Below are positions 37,147-47,376 of a stretch of 64,000 bases of DNA, in pieces; the first letter of the stretch is position 1, and each line of letters opens with the position of its first letter. The notes below the pieces were generated by a model that was not told the origin of the DNA, did no database searches, and saw only the letters and a list, made by a program, of their open reading frames with translations. The DNA is taken from assembly GCF_030123105.1 (NCBI RefSeq), contig NZ_CP126095.1, forward strand, positions 5,394,001 through 5,458,000, read 5' to 3'. Source of the DNA: Paenibacillus sp. G2S3. Its GTDB lineage: Bacteria; Bacillota; Bacilli; Paenibacillales; Paenibacillaceae. A program made the translations under genes and the position numbers.

Positions 37147-38082
37147 TTATTTACTATCCTTGCTCGCTTTGAATACCTCAGCAATCGCGCCAAGACTTCC
37201 CAGCGTTTCAACAGCGCTTGTTGGCAAGAACACTTTATTCGCAGGACCTTTGGCGATTTCAGCCAGAGCCTCGAAGGAGCGATAAGCGAGCACATGCTCA
37301 TCCAGACCTGCTGAGCGAATCAGCTCAATGCGTGATTTTTCTGCTTCAGCCACGGCTTGAATTGCTTTCGCCTCACCATGAGCTTCCAGCTCCTGTGCTT
37401 GTCTTGAACCCTCTGCTTGGCGGATACGTGCTTCCTTGTCGCCTTCCGCTTTCAGAATCTTGCTCTGCTTATCCCCTTCAGCACGCAGGATCATATCCTG
37501 CTTGGCTGCTTCCGCTTCCAAAACAATCGCCCGTTTGCTCCGCTCCGCTTTCATTTGCTTATCCATTGCTTCTTGAATATCCAGCGGCGGCTTGATATCG
37601 ATAACCTCCACACGCTCGATCCGCACGCCCCACTTCTCTGTCGCTTCATCAAGCGCCAGCCGAATATCGGTCGAAATCTTTTCCCGCCCGGACAGTGTTT
37701 CATCCAATTCAAGCTTACCGATAATTTGGCGCATGGTAGCCGTCGAAATGTTTCTTACCCCATATACATAATCAGAAATGCCGTACGTGGCTTCCTCTGG
37801 TCCAACTACTTGATAGAAAATAATAGTATCGATCTGCACCTGCACGTTATCCTTCGTGATTACCGTTTGTGGAGGCACATTTGCTTGTTGAATCCGTAGG
37901 TCATGGTACGTACGCACCTGATCAATCACAGGAATCAAAATGTTGAGACCCGGTGTCAGTAGACGATTGAATTTACCCAGACGTTCCACTACGCCTACCC
38001 GTTGTTGCGGTACGATTTTGATCGTTAATGCCACAAAAACTACGACCACGACAAGAATAATTCCGATAATTGCCCATTCCAT
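37147..38082 (-). CDS. Stomatin/slipin-like SPFH (band 7) membrane protein
   Basis: A 311-residue protein with one N-terminal transmembrane helix (MEWAIIGIILVVVVVFVALTI), an SPFH domain (about 25-190, including RVGVVERLGKFNRLL and KMRQIIGKLELDETLSGRE-like text) and a heptad-rich, charged helix (about 190-260, repeats of AEGDKQSKILKAEGDKEAR). It oligomerises at the inner membrane. The ATG at 38082 overlaps the last base of the NfeD stop codon (TAATG), with GGGGGG just upstream inside the nfeD end, so translation is coupled. The NfeD partner is the standard genetic companion of this family and supports a role in membrane organisation or protein quality control. Confidence 0.9.
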   Translation of the reverse strand: MEWAIIGIILVVVVVFVALTIKIVPQQRVGVVERLGKFNRLLTPGLNILIPVIDQVRTYHDLRIQQANVPPQTVITKDNVQVQIDTIIFYQVVGPEEATYGISDYVYGVRNISTATMRQIIGKLELDETLSGREKISTDIRLALDEATEKWGVRIERVEVIDIKPPLDIQEAMDKQMKAERSKRAIVLEAEAAKQDMILRAEGDKQSKILKAEGDKEARIRQAEGSRQAQELEAHGEAKAIQAVAEAEKSRIELIRSAGLDEHVLAYRSFEALAEIAKGPANKVFLPTSAVETLGSLGAIAEVFKASKDSK

Positions 38083-38510
38083 TAGTTCATGTCCCCCCAT
38101 CGTTCTACTTCGATAATGGTCGTGCCTCTCTTCACTACTCTGACTACTTCGTCCTTGCCCAAAGACTGGTCAGAGCTCGCGCTCCACGTATCTCCGCCTA
38201 CCTTCACTTGCCCATAGCGCCCTTGCTCAATCGGCTCAATGACGACTCCTTGCCTGCCTACGATTTCTGTGCCTGTATCCTTGAACCCACGTGAGCTGCG
38301 AAATTTAGAAACCAGTGGTTTCGAGAATATAGTTAGACCAAGTGCGACCAGTGATCCGAGGACCACCTGAAACAAAATGGCTTCAGGAACAATCAACGAT
38401 ACCAAGCCTGCGGCTAACGCACCAATACTAAGCCACAGCAGATAAAAAGTAAGCGTCATCATCTCTACAACAAACAGGACACCGGCTGCGATCAACCAAA
38501 ACACAACCAT
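38082..38510 (-). CDS. NfeD-family membrane protein
   Basis: A 142-residue protein with hydrophobic segments at residues about 3-20, 27-47 and 50-65 and a C-terminal OB-fold (about 80-140, including GRQGVVIEPIEQGRYGQVKVGGDTWSA). It is the short NfeD1b type that lacks the ClpP-like protease domain. The ATG at 38510 is chosen because the protein then begins with the membrane helix and AAGGTGG lies upstream; a longer frame adds a non-hydrophobic stretch. It is joined to the stomatin gene by an overlapping stop/start. Confidence 0.88.
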   Translation of the reverse strand: MVVFWLIAAGVLFVVEMMTLTFYLLWLSIGALAAGLVSLIVPEAILFQVVLGSLVALGLTIFSKPLVSKFRSSRGFKDTGTEIVGRQGVVIEPIEQGRYGQVKVGGDTWSASSDQSLGKDEVVRVVKRGTTIIEVERWGDMN

Positions 38511-39108
38511 CGGTGAACCCACCACCTTCCGTATGATACTACTATAACGAAAAAAACAGCGATGCGTTGCATAGTTCCGTAAAATTATTGCAGGCATGTA
38601 TATAATTTATATTCATAACATCGGAGGTTATGTGTTCTGCATGCTTTTCCTGAAAAAGAGGACATGCACCTTTTCTATCAAAGTTCCCCTAAACAAGTAT
38701 CCATGAATTAGAAAAATGTCCCCCTATATTACTGAATTTTATCCCTAGCATAATCGCTCTCTATGCTTGAAAATAAGAAATGCCTTCACCCATAAATAAG
38801 AAATTAATCCTAATTATTGAACTCCAAACCCACTCTTCTACTCACCCTACACCCCTTTAACAATGTTACTCTACAAGTTTGTCAAAATGTAATCCTTAAA
38901 ACAGCAGTTTAGAAAGCGCTTACTTATTGTGTAAGCTTTATGTGGACCGCTATTTTTTTGCTGCTAAATCTATGAAATGGGTGTCAGTAGAATGAGAGAT
39001 ATGCAAGGGTGAAGGTACAGGTGAATTTCAAATTATGGGAGGTGAAGGTAGGGTTTCTTGCCGAAAAGAATTTCGAACTACACATTGAACCTTGGAGGTA
39101 TAAAATCA
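38511..39108. other. Intergenic region upstream of the first chitinase
   Basis: A 598-bp AT-rich stretch. It contains the catabolite-type site at 38911-38924, an overlapping dyad AAGCGCTTAC...GTAAGCTT (38915-38938) and the chitinase ribosome site. I see no gene and no convincing RNA structure. Confidence 0.65.
38911..38924. promoter_or_regulatory. CcpA-like (cre) site upstream of chitinase
   Basis: AGAAAGCGCTTACT matches the cre pattern TGAAANCGNTTNCA except at its first and last positions. It overlaps an inverted repeat (GCTTAC at 38918-38923 and GTAAGC at 38931-38936). Catabolite repression of chitinase is plausible; a second regulator could use the dyad. Confidence 0.5.
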
Positions 39109-40989
39109 ATGATATTCACGAAAAAAAGTTCACGTAAGACCTTTGCGATCGCAATGATCGCCGCGCTTGTTCTTACACTTTTTTCAGCCCTGGGTAGTAG
39201 TGCCAAAACGGCCAACGCCGCACAGGATTATAAACTGGTTGGTTATTACGCTTCTTGGGCCGCTTACGGGCGGGCTTACAATGTATCAGATATCGATCCC
39301 ACCAAAATGAATGTCATTAACTACGCCTTTGCAGATATTTGTTGGAATGGTATTCACGGCAACCCTGACCCTACTGGCCCTAATCCGGTAACTTGGAGCT
39401 GTCAAAATGAGCAAGCACAGACCATTAACGTTCCGAACGGCACGATTGTGCTGGGTGACCCGTGGATTGACACCGGAAAGAGCTTTGGGGATGACAAATG
39501 GGATGATCCCATCAAAGGTAACCTGAAGCAGCTGTGGAAGCTGAAAGAAAAGAACCCGAACCTGAAAACATTGATCTCCGTTGGAGGCTGGACCTGGTCG
39601 AACCGTTTCTCGGATGTGGCGGCTACGGCCGTAACCCGTGAGGTTTTTGCCAACTCTGCGGTAGACTTTATTCGTAAATATAAAATGGACGGAGTCGATC
39701 TCGACTGGGAGTACCCAGTCAGCGGTGGGCTTGCAGGCAACAGCTACCGTCCCGAAGACAAGGAGAACTATGTCCTTCTTCTGCAAAAAATCCGTGAGAA
39801 GCTAAATGCTGCCGGTCAGACCGACGGAAAAACCTATCTGCTGACCATTGCTTCCGGTGCAGGACCGACATATGTCAATAACAATAACCTTGCTGGCATT
39901 GCTTCCATTGTTGACTGGATCAATATTATGACCTATGACTTCAACGGAAGCTGGAATAAGACTACAGGTCACAATGCTCCTTTGTACTATGATCCAGCCG
40001 CATCTTCATCAGGCCTGACCGAACCGCAAAACTTCAACATCGACAAAGCGGTAACCAGCTATTTAGCCAATGGCGTACCTGCGAACAAATTAGTTCTTGG
40101 TATGGGATTCTATGGCCGTGGTTGGGGAGGTGCTCCTGCAGCAGGAAATGGCCAATACCAATTGTCTGCTGGTATTTCGTCCACAGGTACATGGGAGAAG
40201 GGAAGCTATGATTTCTACGACCTCGAAGCTAATTATATTAACAAAAACGGCTATACCCGTTATTGGAATGACACTTCAAAAGTGCCTTATCTCTATAATC
40301 CAACGAACCAAACTTTTATCAGCTATGACGACGTAGAATCTTTTGGCCATAAGATCAATTATCTCAAATCAAAAGGCTTAGCTGGTGCTATGTTCTGGGA
40401 GACAAGTGGTGACCGGAACAAAACACTAACCAACAAACTGAACGCCGATCTTGGCGGCGGAGTTGTGCAACCGACACCGACTCCAACGGCAACAGTAACT
40501 CCAACACCATCGCCGACGCCTACTGTAAGCCCAACGACAACACCGACACCAACACCAACGGTAACTCCAACCCCAACTCCGACGGCTACTCCGGGACAAT
40601 GTGCAGCGGCATGGAGCCAGACAGCTGTATATACTGGCGGCCAGCAAGTTTCTTACAACGGTTCAGTCTATGAAGCTAAATGGTGGACACAAGGCGATCG
40701 TCCCGACCTTAGCGGTGCTACTGGAGTCTGGAAATTCATCAACGTATGCGGGACAGCCACTCCGACTCCGACGGCAACAGTAGCACCGACGGCAACTCCA
40801 GCGCCAACGGCAACTCCGGCACCAACAGTAGCACCAACTCCTGGGGGTTCTAGCTGGGCTGCAGGAGTCACATATAAAACTGGCGATATCGTTAGCTATA
40901 ATGCCAAAACGTATACTTGCCTCCAGCCCCATACTTCACTTCAAGGCTGGGAACCAGCGACCACACCCGCTCTTTGGAAGTTGAATTAA
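39109..40989 (+). CDS. Secreted chitinase, GH18 with two chitin-binding domains
   Basis: A 626-residue secreted enzyme. The signal peptide (about 1-38) has charged KKSSRK, a hydrophobic core and an ANA cleavage site. The GH18 domain (about 40-430) has DGVDLDWEYP with catalytic E201. Two CBM5/12 chitin-binding domains follow, one after a TPTPTP linker (from AAWSQTAVY) and one at the C-terminus (from SWAAGVTYKTGD). The substrate is fungal or insect chitin. GGAGG precedes the ATG at 39109 by ten bases. It is followed in the same direction by a second chitinase, 77 bp away, with an almost identical last domain. A cre-like site upstream suggests catabolite control. Confidence 0.93.
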   Translation: MIFTKKSSRKTFAIAMIAALVLTLFSALGSSAKTANAAQDYKLVGYYASWAAYGRAYNVSDIDPTKMNVINYAFADICWNGIHGNPDPTGPNPVTWSCQNEQAQTINVPNGTIVLGDPWIDTGKSFGDDKWDDPIKGNLKQLWKLKEKNPNLKTLISVGGWTWSNRFSDVAATAVTREVFANSAVDFIRKYKMDGVDLDWEYPVSGGLAGNSYRPEDKENYVLLLQKIREKLNAAGQTDGKTYLLTIASGAGPTYVNNNNLAGIASIVDWINIMTYDFNGSWNKTTGHNAPLYYDPAASSSGLTEPQNFNIDKAVTSYLANGVPANKLVLGMGFYGRGWGGAPAAGNGQYQLSAGISSTGTWEKGSYDFYDLEANYINKNGYTRYWNDTSKVPYLYNPTNQTFISYDDVESFGHKINYLKSKGLAGAMFWETSGDRNKTLTNKLNADLGGGVVQPTPTPTATVTPTPSPTPTVSPTTTPTPTPTVTPTPTPTATPGQCAAAWSQTAVYTGGQQVSYNGSVYEAKWWTQGDRPDLSGATGVWKFINVCGTATPTPTATVAPTATPAPTATPAPTVAPTPGGSSWAAGVTYKTGDIVSYNAKTYTCLQPHTSLQGWEPATTPALWKLN

Positions 40990-41066
40990 GACTCCCGATT
41001 TGCGAGAAAGGATCACTGTTCCTATGTACTCCCGCAGTCATATTATCCCTTTTGGAGGAATGTTAA

Positions 41067-43271
41067 ATGAATATAAGTACACGTAATAGGCGGAGTAAAT
41101 CCGCACGCTACATTGCGGCCTTAATGAGCGCCATCATTCTGCTTCCGCTTTACACAAGTGCAGGCGGATCGTCACAAGTGGCCTTTGCAGCAGGGACAAC
41201 GCCAACTGCTCCCGCTCCCGCTGCAGATCATCCACGTAAAATTGTTGCTTACTTCCCGGAGTGGGGAGATCAGGAAAATAAAGGATTTTATACTGTCGAC
41301 AAAATACCGTGGGGCAAAATCACTCACATTAACTATGCGTTCGCCAAAGTAAATCCTCAAACGAACAAGATTGATCTGATGGACCGTACAGCAGCTATCG
41401 AAAAAGACTATCCCGACCAACTAACTAATTTGCCGTATAAAGGACATTTTAATCAACTCGTAAAGTATAAGCAGCTATATCCCGATGTCCGCACCCTGAT
41501 TTCGGTTGGCGGCTGGTCGGGTTCTGGTGGTTTTTATAGCATGGCCAATTCAGAAGCTGGCCGTGATACGTTTGCGAACAGCGTTGTAGATTTTCTACGT
41601 ACCTACCAGTTCAACGGTGTGGACATTGATTGGGAGTACCCATCCGGTACTGGCCAATCAGGTAACCCGAATGACTTCGGTGTAGCCGAACCGCTGCGTG
41701 CAGTGAACTACAACAATTATGTTCTCCTCATGAAAAAGCTTCGCGAAAAGCTGGATCAGGCAGGCGCTCAGGACAATCAAAAATATGACCTAACCATCGC
41801 TGCAACCGCCTCCTCCTGGATTCTGGGCGGGATGAAGTTAGGGGAAGCTAACCAGTATTTGGACTGGGCAAACCTTATGACCTATGATTTCCACGGTGCA
41901 TGGAATGGATATGTAGGGCCGCATTCCGCCCTGTACCCGGATTCTCGAGATACCGAAACAGCTGCGCTCGGCACTCCGGTTCTGAATACCGACTGGGCCG
42001 TTCGATACTATTTGGGTACGCTTCCTCCGGAAAAAATCGTCATCGGAGTTCCTTATTACTCACGTGGCTGGAAGAATGTAAATGGGGGCATCAACAACAC
42101 CGGTCTTTACGGTACAGCTCCTACAACCGGAGGCGGAGCGGATGGCGTATACGGAATCTGGAACGATCCTGCACCAGAGCAGCCGGCTGGCGCAAATCCA
42201 ATCTGGCATGTGCTGAATCTGCTCAAAGACCCAGCGAACAAACGCTATTTTGATCCTGTTACCAAAACCCCATACTTGTACAACGCAGACAAGAAGGTTT
42301 TTCTTACGTATGAAGATAAGGAATCTCTCGGTTACAAACTGGATTATATCAAGCAAAAAGGATTGGGGGGGATGATGTTTTGGGAATTAACAGGCGACTA
42401 CTCTGAAAAGAGTGATGGCACCTATACGTATGGCAACTCGTTGACCGATTTTGCCTATGACCAGCTTAAGTCAGCATCTCTACCAGGAGGAACGCCAAAG
42501 CCACAACTACCTGCGCCTAAGAACTTCAGTCTTAGCTTCAGTGGCACTTACGATCATCCGAATTATACCTACTCCTTAAAAATAACGAATAACACAGGTG
42601 CGGATATCTCCGGTGGCTGGAAGCTGGAATTCGATCTACCGACAACAACAACCCTGACTTCTGCATGGGGAGCTGGAACTGTAGAGCAAATATCGACGGC
42701 TTGGGACTTTAACCGCTATCGTATTACCGGAACGGCATCCCAAACGATTGCAAACGGAGCCACATTGGAAGTTCCGGGCATGATGAAGCTGAATTTCTCG
42801 GGCGGTCCGCAGCGAATTACGCTGAACGGAAGCTCATCCCAGCAGGAATACGACAAACTGTATGGAGGCATCACTCCAACGCCTACACCTACTCCAACAG
42901 TGACACCGACAACTACACCAACGGCGACGCCAACACCGAAGCCTACCGTAACACCGACGCCGACTGCAACCATAGCACCTACTCCAACACCAACCGTTGC
43001 ACCAACGCCGACACCAACTATAGCACCTACTCCAACACCAACTGTTGCACCAACGCCGACACCAACTATAGCACCTACTTCAACACCAACCGTAACACCA
43101 ACGCCAACTGCAACACCGAGTCCGGGAATATCTGCCTGGGCAGCAGGAGTAGCATACAAAGCGGGTGATAAGGTTAGCTACAACGGGTTAACGTATACAT
43201 GTCTACAGCCCCACACTTCACTTCTGGGCTGGGAACCGACAGCAACACCTGCACTCTGGAAGCTGAACTAA
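41067..43271 (+). CDS. Secreted chitinase, GH18 with CBM2-like and CBM5/12 domains
   Basis: A 734-residue secreted enzyme with a signal peptide (about 1-41, ending FAAG). The GH18 domain (about 55-470) has [10 protein letters not shown] with catalytic E190. The first residue of the usual DxxDxDxE pattern is Asn here, a change found in some active family members. A beta-sandwich CBM2-like domain (about 485-600) follows, then a long PT-rich linker (about 610-685) and a C-terminal CBM5/12 (from [13 protein letters not shown]). The last domain is nearly identical to that of the first chitinase, which points to duplication or conversion. TTTTGGAGG precedes the ATG by about seven bases. The two enzymes likely act together (for example endo and processive); direction is not readable from sequence. 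Confidence 0.93.
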   Translation: MNISTRNRRSKSARYIAALMSAIILLPLYTSAGGSSQVAFAAGTTPTAPAPAADHPRKIVAYFPEWGDQENKGFYTVDKIPWGKITHINYAFAKVNPQTNKIDLMDRTAAIEKDYPDQLTNLPYKGHFNQLVKYKQLYPDVRTLISVGGWSGSGGFYSMANSEAGRDTFANSVVDFLRTYQFNGVDIDWEYPSGTGQSGNPNDFGVAEPLRAVNYNNYVLLMKKLREKLDQAGAQDNQKYDLTIAATASSWILGGMKLGEANQYLDWANLMTYDFHGAWNGYVGPHSALYPDSRDTETAALGTPVLNTDWAVRYYLGTLPPEKIVIGVPYYSRGWKNVNGGINNTGLYGTAPTTGGGADGVYGIWNDPAPEQPAGANPIWHVLNLLKDPANKRYFDPVTKTPYLYNADKKVFLTYEDKESLGYKLDYIKQKGLGGMMFWELTGDYSEKSDGTYTYGNSLTDFAYDQLKSASLPGGTPKPQLPAPKNFSLSFSGTYDHPNYTYSLKITNNTGADISGGWKLEFDLPTTTTLTSAWGAGTVEQISTAWDFNRYRITGTASQTIANGATLEVPGMMKLNFSGGPQRITLNGSSSQQEYDKLYGGITPTPTPTPTVTPTTTPTATPTPKPTVTPTPTATIAPTPTPTVAPTPTPTIAPTPTPTVAPTPTPTIAPTSTPTVTPTPTATPSPGISAWAAGVAYKAGDKVSYNGLTYTCLQPHTSLLGWEPTATPALWKLN

Positions 43272-43304
43272 TTCATTAATATGATAAGTTTCACCTAATG
43301 AACC

Positions 43305-43358
43305 AAAAGAAGCTTGCAAACCAAGATATGTATCTTGGATTTGCAAGCTTCTTTATTT
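43305..43358 (+). terminator. Terminator of the chitinase operon
   Basis: A long hairpin: AGAAGCTTGCAAA and TTTGCAAGCTTCT enclose an inner stem CCAAGATA/TATCTTGG, followed by TTATTTT. Confidence 0.85.
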
Positions 43359-43390
43359 TATCTCTCATGCGACCGCATGGAGCGCTTAGA

Positions 43391-44032
43391 TTAGGAATTC
43401 AAGTCGTTAGCAGCAGCTAGCTTCTCAGTCAGCGACCTTAGCGCAGTTCCTCGGTGGCTAATCCGCTGCTTCTCTTCGAGCGTTAGCTCGGCCATTGTCT
43501 TTTCATATTCCGCCAAGTAAAACAATGGATCGTAGCCGAAGCCTCCACCACCAGCTGGCTCGGATGTAATCCATCCCTCCACTGCACCTTCAGCGGTTAA
43601 CTCCCGTCCTGAGCTTGGATCGTATAAGGACAATGTACAGACAAACCGAGCTGTACTTAGCAAAGGCTGTCCGGTATCCTCGCCCTGCTTCAGCTTCTCC
43701 AGCTCGCTAAGCAGCTTCAGGTTGTTCTCTTCATCTCCCGCATCTTCCCCTGCATAACGTGCAGAGTACACACCCGGTCTGCCATCCAAAGCATCTACGC
43801 AAAGACCCGAGTCATCGGCGAGTACCGGGATTCCAAGGGCGTCACCTACGGCTTTGGATTTTTTAAAGGCGTTCTCGGCAAAAGTGGCTCCATCTTCTAC
43901 CACATCGGGCAGATCCGGATAATCGTACATACTTTTTACTGTCAGCCCCAGCGGGGCAAAAGCATGCTCGAATTCGCGTACTTTTCCCTTATTCTTCGTC
44001 GCAACAATGAGAATGCCACCGTCAGACTTCAT
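43391..44032 (-). CDS. rdgB: XTP/dITP diphosphatase (house-cleaning NTPase)
   Basis: A 213-residue Ham1/RdgB enzyme that removes dITP and XTP from the nucleotide pool. Motifs are ATKNKGKVREF (about 9), DDSGLCVDALDGRPGVYSAR (about 68), GFGYDPLF (about 155) and the final SHRGTAL. The ATG at 44032 is chosen because it follows GAGGTG and lies two bases after the rph stop, so the genes are coupled. The order gerM-rph-rdgB is the same as in Bacillus subtilis (gerM-rph-ysnA), which supports all three calls. Confidence 0.93.
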   Translation of the reverse strand: MKSDGGILIVATKNKGKVREFEHAFAPLGLTVKSMYDYPDLPDVVEDGATFAENAFKKSKAVGDALGIPVLADDSGLCVDALDGRPGVYSARYAGEDAGDEENNLKLLSELEKLKQGEDTGQPLLSTARFVCTLSLYDPSSGRELTAEGAVEGWITSEPAGGGGFGYDPLFYLAEYEKTMAELTLEEKQRISHRGTALRSLTEKLAAANDLNS

Positions 44033-44033
44033 G

Positions 44034-44792
44034 CTACACCTCTTGTCCCGGCTGGCCGGAAGGGATTTTGAGAGCAATTGCTCCCAGCGCTTCTTTCTGC
44101 GCAGCAATCAGTTCATAGATTCCCTTCTCACCTAGACCCAGCAAAAGATCCAGCTCTTGACGTGTGAAAGGTCTTTCTTCGCCAGTCCCCTGAAGCTCAA
44201 CAAAGGCACCGCCGCCAGTCATAACTACATTCATATCTACTTTTGCTTTGGAATCTTCTTCATAATTCAAATCCAGCAGCGTTTTATCTCCTACAACTCC
44301 GACACTGATTGCCCCCAAAAAATCTGTTATAGGAAACACTGGCAGCTTGTGCTGAACTGCAATTTTGTTAATTGCAAAAGCCATAGCAACAAAAGCACCT
44401 GTAATCGAAGCGGTTCGTGTTCCACCGTCCGCCTGAATCACATCACAGTCCAGCGTAATACTACGCTCACCTAACGCTTGTAAATTCACTACCGAACGAA
44501 GTGCTCGTCCGATTAACCGTTGGATCTCCATGGTGCGTCCAGTAAGTTTACCGCGTGCAGCTTCACGCTGATTACGGGATTGGGTTGCCCGAGGAAGCAT
44601 TGAATATTCAGCGGTTACCCAGCCTTTTCCTTGCCCTTTAAGAAATGGAGGCACTTTTTCCTCCACAGTAGCCGTACAAATGACTTTGGTATCTCCCATT
44701 TCAATGATTACGGAGCCCTCAGCATATTTATTCGTTTGGGTTGTTATTGTCAGCGGCCGTAATTGGTCGTCGTTTCGCCCGTTTGATCTCAT
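44034..44792 (-). CDS. rph: Ribonuclease PH
   Basis: A 252-residue phosphorolytic 3'-to-5' exoribonuclease that trims tRNA 3' ends. Typical motifs are [56 protein letters not shown] and [27 protein letters not shown] lies about nine bases before the ATG. It is translationally coupled to rdgB downstream and follows gerM on the same strand after a 150-bp gap. Confidence 0.95.
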   Translation of the reverse strand: MRSNGRNDDQLRPLTITTQTNKYAEGSVIIEMGDTKVICTATVEEKVPPFLKGQGKGWVTAEYSMLPRATQSRNQREAARGKLTGRTMEIQRLIGRALRSVVNLQALGERSITLDCDVIQADGGTRTASITGAFVAMAFAINKIAVQHKLPVFPITDFLGAISVGVVGDKTLLDLNYEEDSKAKVDMNVVMTGGGAFVELQGTGEERPFTRQELDLLLGLGEKGIYELIAAQKEALGAIALKIPSGQPGQEV

Positions 44793-44942
44793 CTTTTCTG
44801 CCTCCTACATCGTATAGCTAAAAGTTTAGCGTGAGTCCCATTTCACCGTAGCGCACTGCTTGGGACCTTACGTCTTTTTGAGCAACTTTTATTCTACCAA
44901 AGAGGAGGCACAAAAGCATCTTTTAAACCTTACGGGGTCATT

Positions 44943-46070
44943 CTATAACGGGATCTCATTCAAATATTCTGGTGCGGAAACAGGTTTGCTGTAGTCCACA
45001 TTATCCGTATCCGTTATTGATTCCTTGCCGTTTAAGCGAATTTGCACAAGAGAATCGTCTGAGTTTTGCGCAACCGTCAGTACAACGGATTCCAGCATCT
45101 CGGCTGGCACGCCTTTACCGTCTGTGAACATATCATCTGTCAAGGACACGGTAACTACACCGTTCTGCCCTGCATCGACGGAATCAAGAATCGTTCCCTG
45201 CGTCATGACCATTTCCAGCCCATTTCCGGATTCAGGCCCTGCAATCAATTCGTTCAAAGCAGCAGTCAGCTGTTCTTGTCCGGCGGGTACAAAGCGAGTT
45301 ACAGGAACATAATATTGGATACCGTCAGGAGATGTTGTGGAAAAATAAACAGTAACCGCACTGGAGTTCATCAGAAGTGGACCTTGCTTCGGCAAGTTAA
45401 TGCCCATTGTGCGGGTTAATGGACGATCCAGCGGAGTTCCTTGAAGCGGCATCTCTGTGAGCTTCTTACCATCTACCCAGAGCTGTACGCTTTTAATGTC
45501 ATCTTGACCGGTCAGCGTCCAAGTGATAGCTTCGAGGATTTTACGTTCCTCTAAAGGATCATAGTTATTGAATTCTTTATTAAATTCCACGACAGCTAAA
45601 TTCGACTTCTTGTCTACCGTAACACTCTGGACTTCCGTTCCAGCTGGAAGAACGCCTAGGAATCCTTCAGGCACTGATGAGGCATATTCTCCCTTGCTCA
45701 CTAATGCCATTAACGAGTTTTTGAGTGCGCTGGAATCTTTGCTCTTGGGCAAGCTTAGGGATACAGGAGCGAGTAATCCATTACCATCTTCCAAAAATAC
45801 AGTTGTGCGATCTCCGGAAGCATTGCCCTGTGAAGTTTTGGTGCTGCCTTTAACCGCTGTCTGTGTATCATCCTGTGTCACAGGACCGAATACACCTGAA
45901 TCCAACGTAGTATTTCCACTAGTCTGTAACATTTGTGCTTCAACCTCTGGTGGCGGAGCATCAATCGATGCCGATTCTGAACCAAACAGCCCACAGCCGG
46001 ACAGTGCCAGTGGAACTGCGAGTAAGCAGACTGCGGAGATTCCGCGGATTTGTTGCATAGGTTTCATCAT
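44943..46070 (-). CDS. gerM: Spore germination lipoprotein GerM
   Basis: A 375-residue lipoprotein with lipobox LALSGC (Cys about 26) and two GerMN domains (about 100-225 and 245-365). The repeat is seen in the paired segments AVVEFNKEFNNY and VVTVSLTDDMF. GerM is needed for sporulation and cortex-dependent germination in Bacillus. GGGG precedes the ATG with about seven-base spacing. It is upstream of rph, as in Bacillus. Expression in the mother cell is expected from the family but no sigma-E promoter was identified with confidence. Confidence 0.92.
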   Translation of the reverse strand: MMKPMQQIRGISAVCLLAVPLALSGCGLFGSESASIDAPPPEVEAQMLQTSGNTTLDSGVFGPVTQDDTQTAVKGSTKTSQGNASGDRTTVFLEDGNGLLAPVSLSLPKSKDSSALKNSLMALVSKGEYASSVPEGFLGVLPAGTEVQSVTVDKKSNLAVVEFNKEFNNYDPLEERKILEAITWTLTGQDDIKSVQLWVDGKKLTEMPLQGTPLDRPLTRTMGINLPKQGPLLMNSSAVTVYFSTTSPDGIQYYVPVTRFVPAGQEQLTAALNELIAGPESGNGLEMVMTQGTILDSVDAGQNGVVTVSLTDDMFTDGKGVPAEMLESVVLTVAQNSDDSLVQIRLNGKESITDTDNVDYSKPVSAPEYLNEIPL

Positions 46071-46339
46071 TTATTACCCCTTTCAAGGTTAGATATCATT
46101 TGTACTGCTATGTATACGAGACCTTTGTCCAAAAAATAACAACAGCTTATCCTAAATTGTTGGAAAAGCCTGTGAACTACTTTTTCACATCAAGAAGGGC
46201 TTGGATTTCAGTTCACTGAAACTCCCCTCTCTGGACAAATACTTTCTGTAAACGTACAATCTGAGGTAACAACAGTCCTTAACATCATACTAACGTTTGC
46301 TGTAATGAAATGACTTACTAAACAACGAGGTGACTGAAC

Positions 46340-46948
46340 ATGGCTGATGAAAAAATTGCAAAAATACCGTACAGTCTGAACAGCAAGGCCGTTGCAGATG
46401 CGACCAAATTCTGGCTGAACAAGCGTGGAGTAACCCTGGAGGAAATCGCGGAGCTCGTTATGTTTCTGCAACAGAAATACTATCCGAATTTAACGATGGA
46501 TGAATGTATCCATAATGTAGAGATGGTGCTTAGCAAGCGGGAAGTACAAAATGCTGTACTAACAGGCATTCAATTAGATGTAATGGCAGAAGAGGGCAAG
46601 CTGTTCTCCCCACTTCAGGATATGATCGAAAATGATGAGGGATTGTACGGCGTAGATGAGATTCTTGCCTTCTCTATCGTGAACGTATACGGCAGTATCG
46701 GGTTTACCAACTATGGCTATGTGGACAAGCTAAAGCCAGGCGTTCTTCAAAGGTTAAATGACAAAACCACCGGACAGATCCACACCTACCTCGACGACAT
46801 CGTCGGAGCTGTGGCGGCGGCAGCCAGTAGCCGAATCGCACACCGCAAGCAAGCCGAGCGCGAAATTGAGCTTGAACTGCCTCATACACCGGAGGATCGT
46901 GAAGAGGCCGCTAGGAAACTTGCGGAATATGATGAAACTCCGGAGTGA
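46340..46948 (+). CDS. Phosphatidylglycerophosphatase A-like protein
   Basis: A 202-residue protein of the PgpA/YutG group. The family core contains VTLEEIAELVMFLQQKYYP, DEILAFSIVNVYGSIGFTNYGYVDK and the conserved LDDIVGAVAAAA. A charged C-terminal tail (about 170-202) is not part of the family core. It lacks the long hydrophobic helices of the Escherichia coli PgpA and is more soluble, as in Bacillus YutG. It may remove phosphate from phosphatidylglycerophosphate, but this activity is less certain in the soluble class. GAGGTG lies about seven bases before the ATG. It diverges from gerM. Confidence 0.85.
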   Translation: MADEKIAKIPYSLNSKAVADATKFWLNKRGVTLEEIAELVMFLQQKYYPNLTMDECIHNVEMVLSKREVQNAVLTGIQLDVMAEEGKLFSPLQDMIENDEGLYGVDEILAFSIVNVYGSIGFTNYGYVDKLKPGVLQRLNDKTTGQIHTYLDDIVGAVAAAASSRIAHRKQAEREIELELPHTPEDREEAARKLAEYDETPE

Positions 46949-47003
46949 GTTTCGGATGCATCAAAATGAGGAGTTTCAGATATATCAAATGAAACTCTGA
47001 AAG

Positions 47004-47055
47004 AAAGCGATTGTTTCGTAAGCCCTGCGGGCTGCTGAAACAATCGCTTTTTTGT
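47004..47055 (+). terminator. Terminator of the PgpA-like gene
   Basis: AAAGCGATTGTTTC and GAAACAATCGCTTT form a 14-bp stem with an inner GCCC/GGGC pair, followed by TTTTTTG. Confidence 0.85.
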
Positions 47056-47127
47056 GAGTAGCGGGCGAGGGGTTCTGCTGTAGGGGTTCTGCGGTGGGGG
47101 TTCTACAGGGCTCGTTGGCTACAAGGA

Positions 47128-47305
47128 AATCCTCCCTATAAAATAACGATTTTGGCTCAAATTCAGAGATTATACGGAATTCTTCCCTATAATCTCTATG
47201 AAAATCTCAATCTATAGCCAAATCGGTAGAATTATAAGGAGAAATTCCCTATAAACAGCTCTAGAATCATTAAACCCGAAATTACAGGGTGAAATTCCCT
47301 TTAAT
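47128..47305 (+). repeat. Four-fold short repeat (TTCCCTATAA type)
   Basis: Motifs beginning CCCTATA, CCCTATA, CCCTATA and CCCTTTA occur at 47134, 47185, 47247 and 47297. The last three are preceded by AATTC or AATTCTT and by GGA or GGGTGA. Intervals are 50-62 bp. The copies are degenerate and noncoding. Confidence 0.5.
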
Positions 47306-47376
47306 TACTACCAACATTTAGCTGCACGACATACATCATTTAGTTGCACGACTTTTAAAGCGTTTCGCACACGTTG

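Noticed and set aside
45568..46092. 174-codon open frame opposite gerM
   Set aside because: It mirrors the GerM gene, whose lipobox, domains and gene order are clear.
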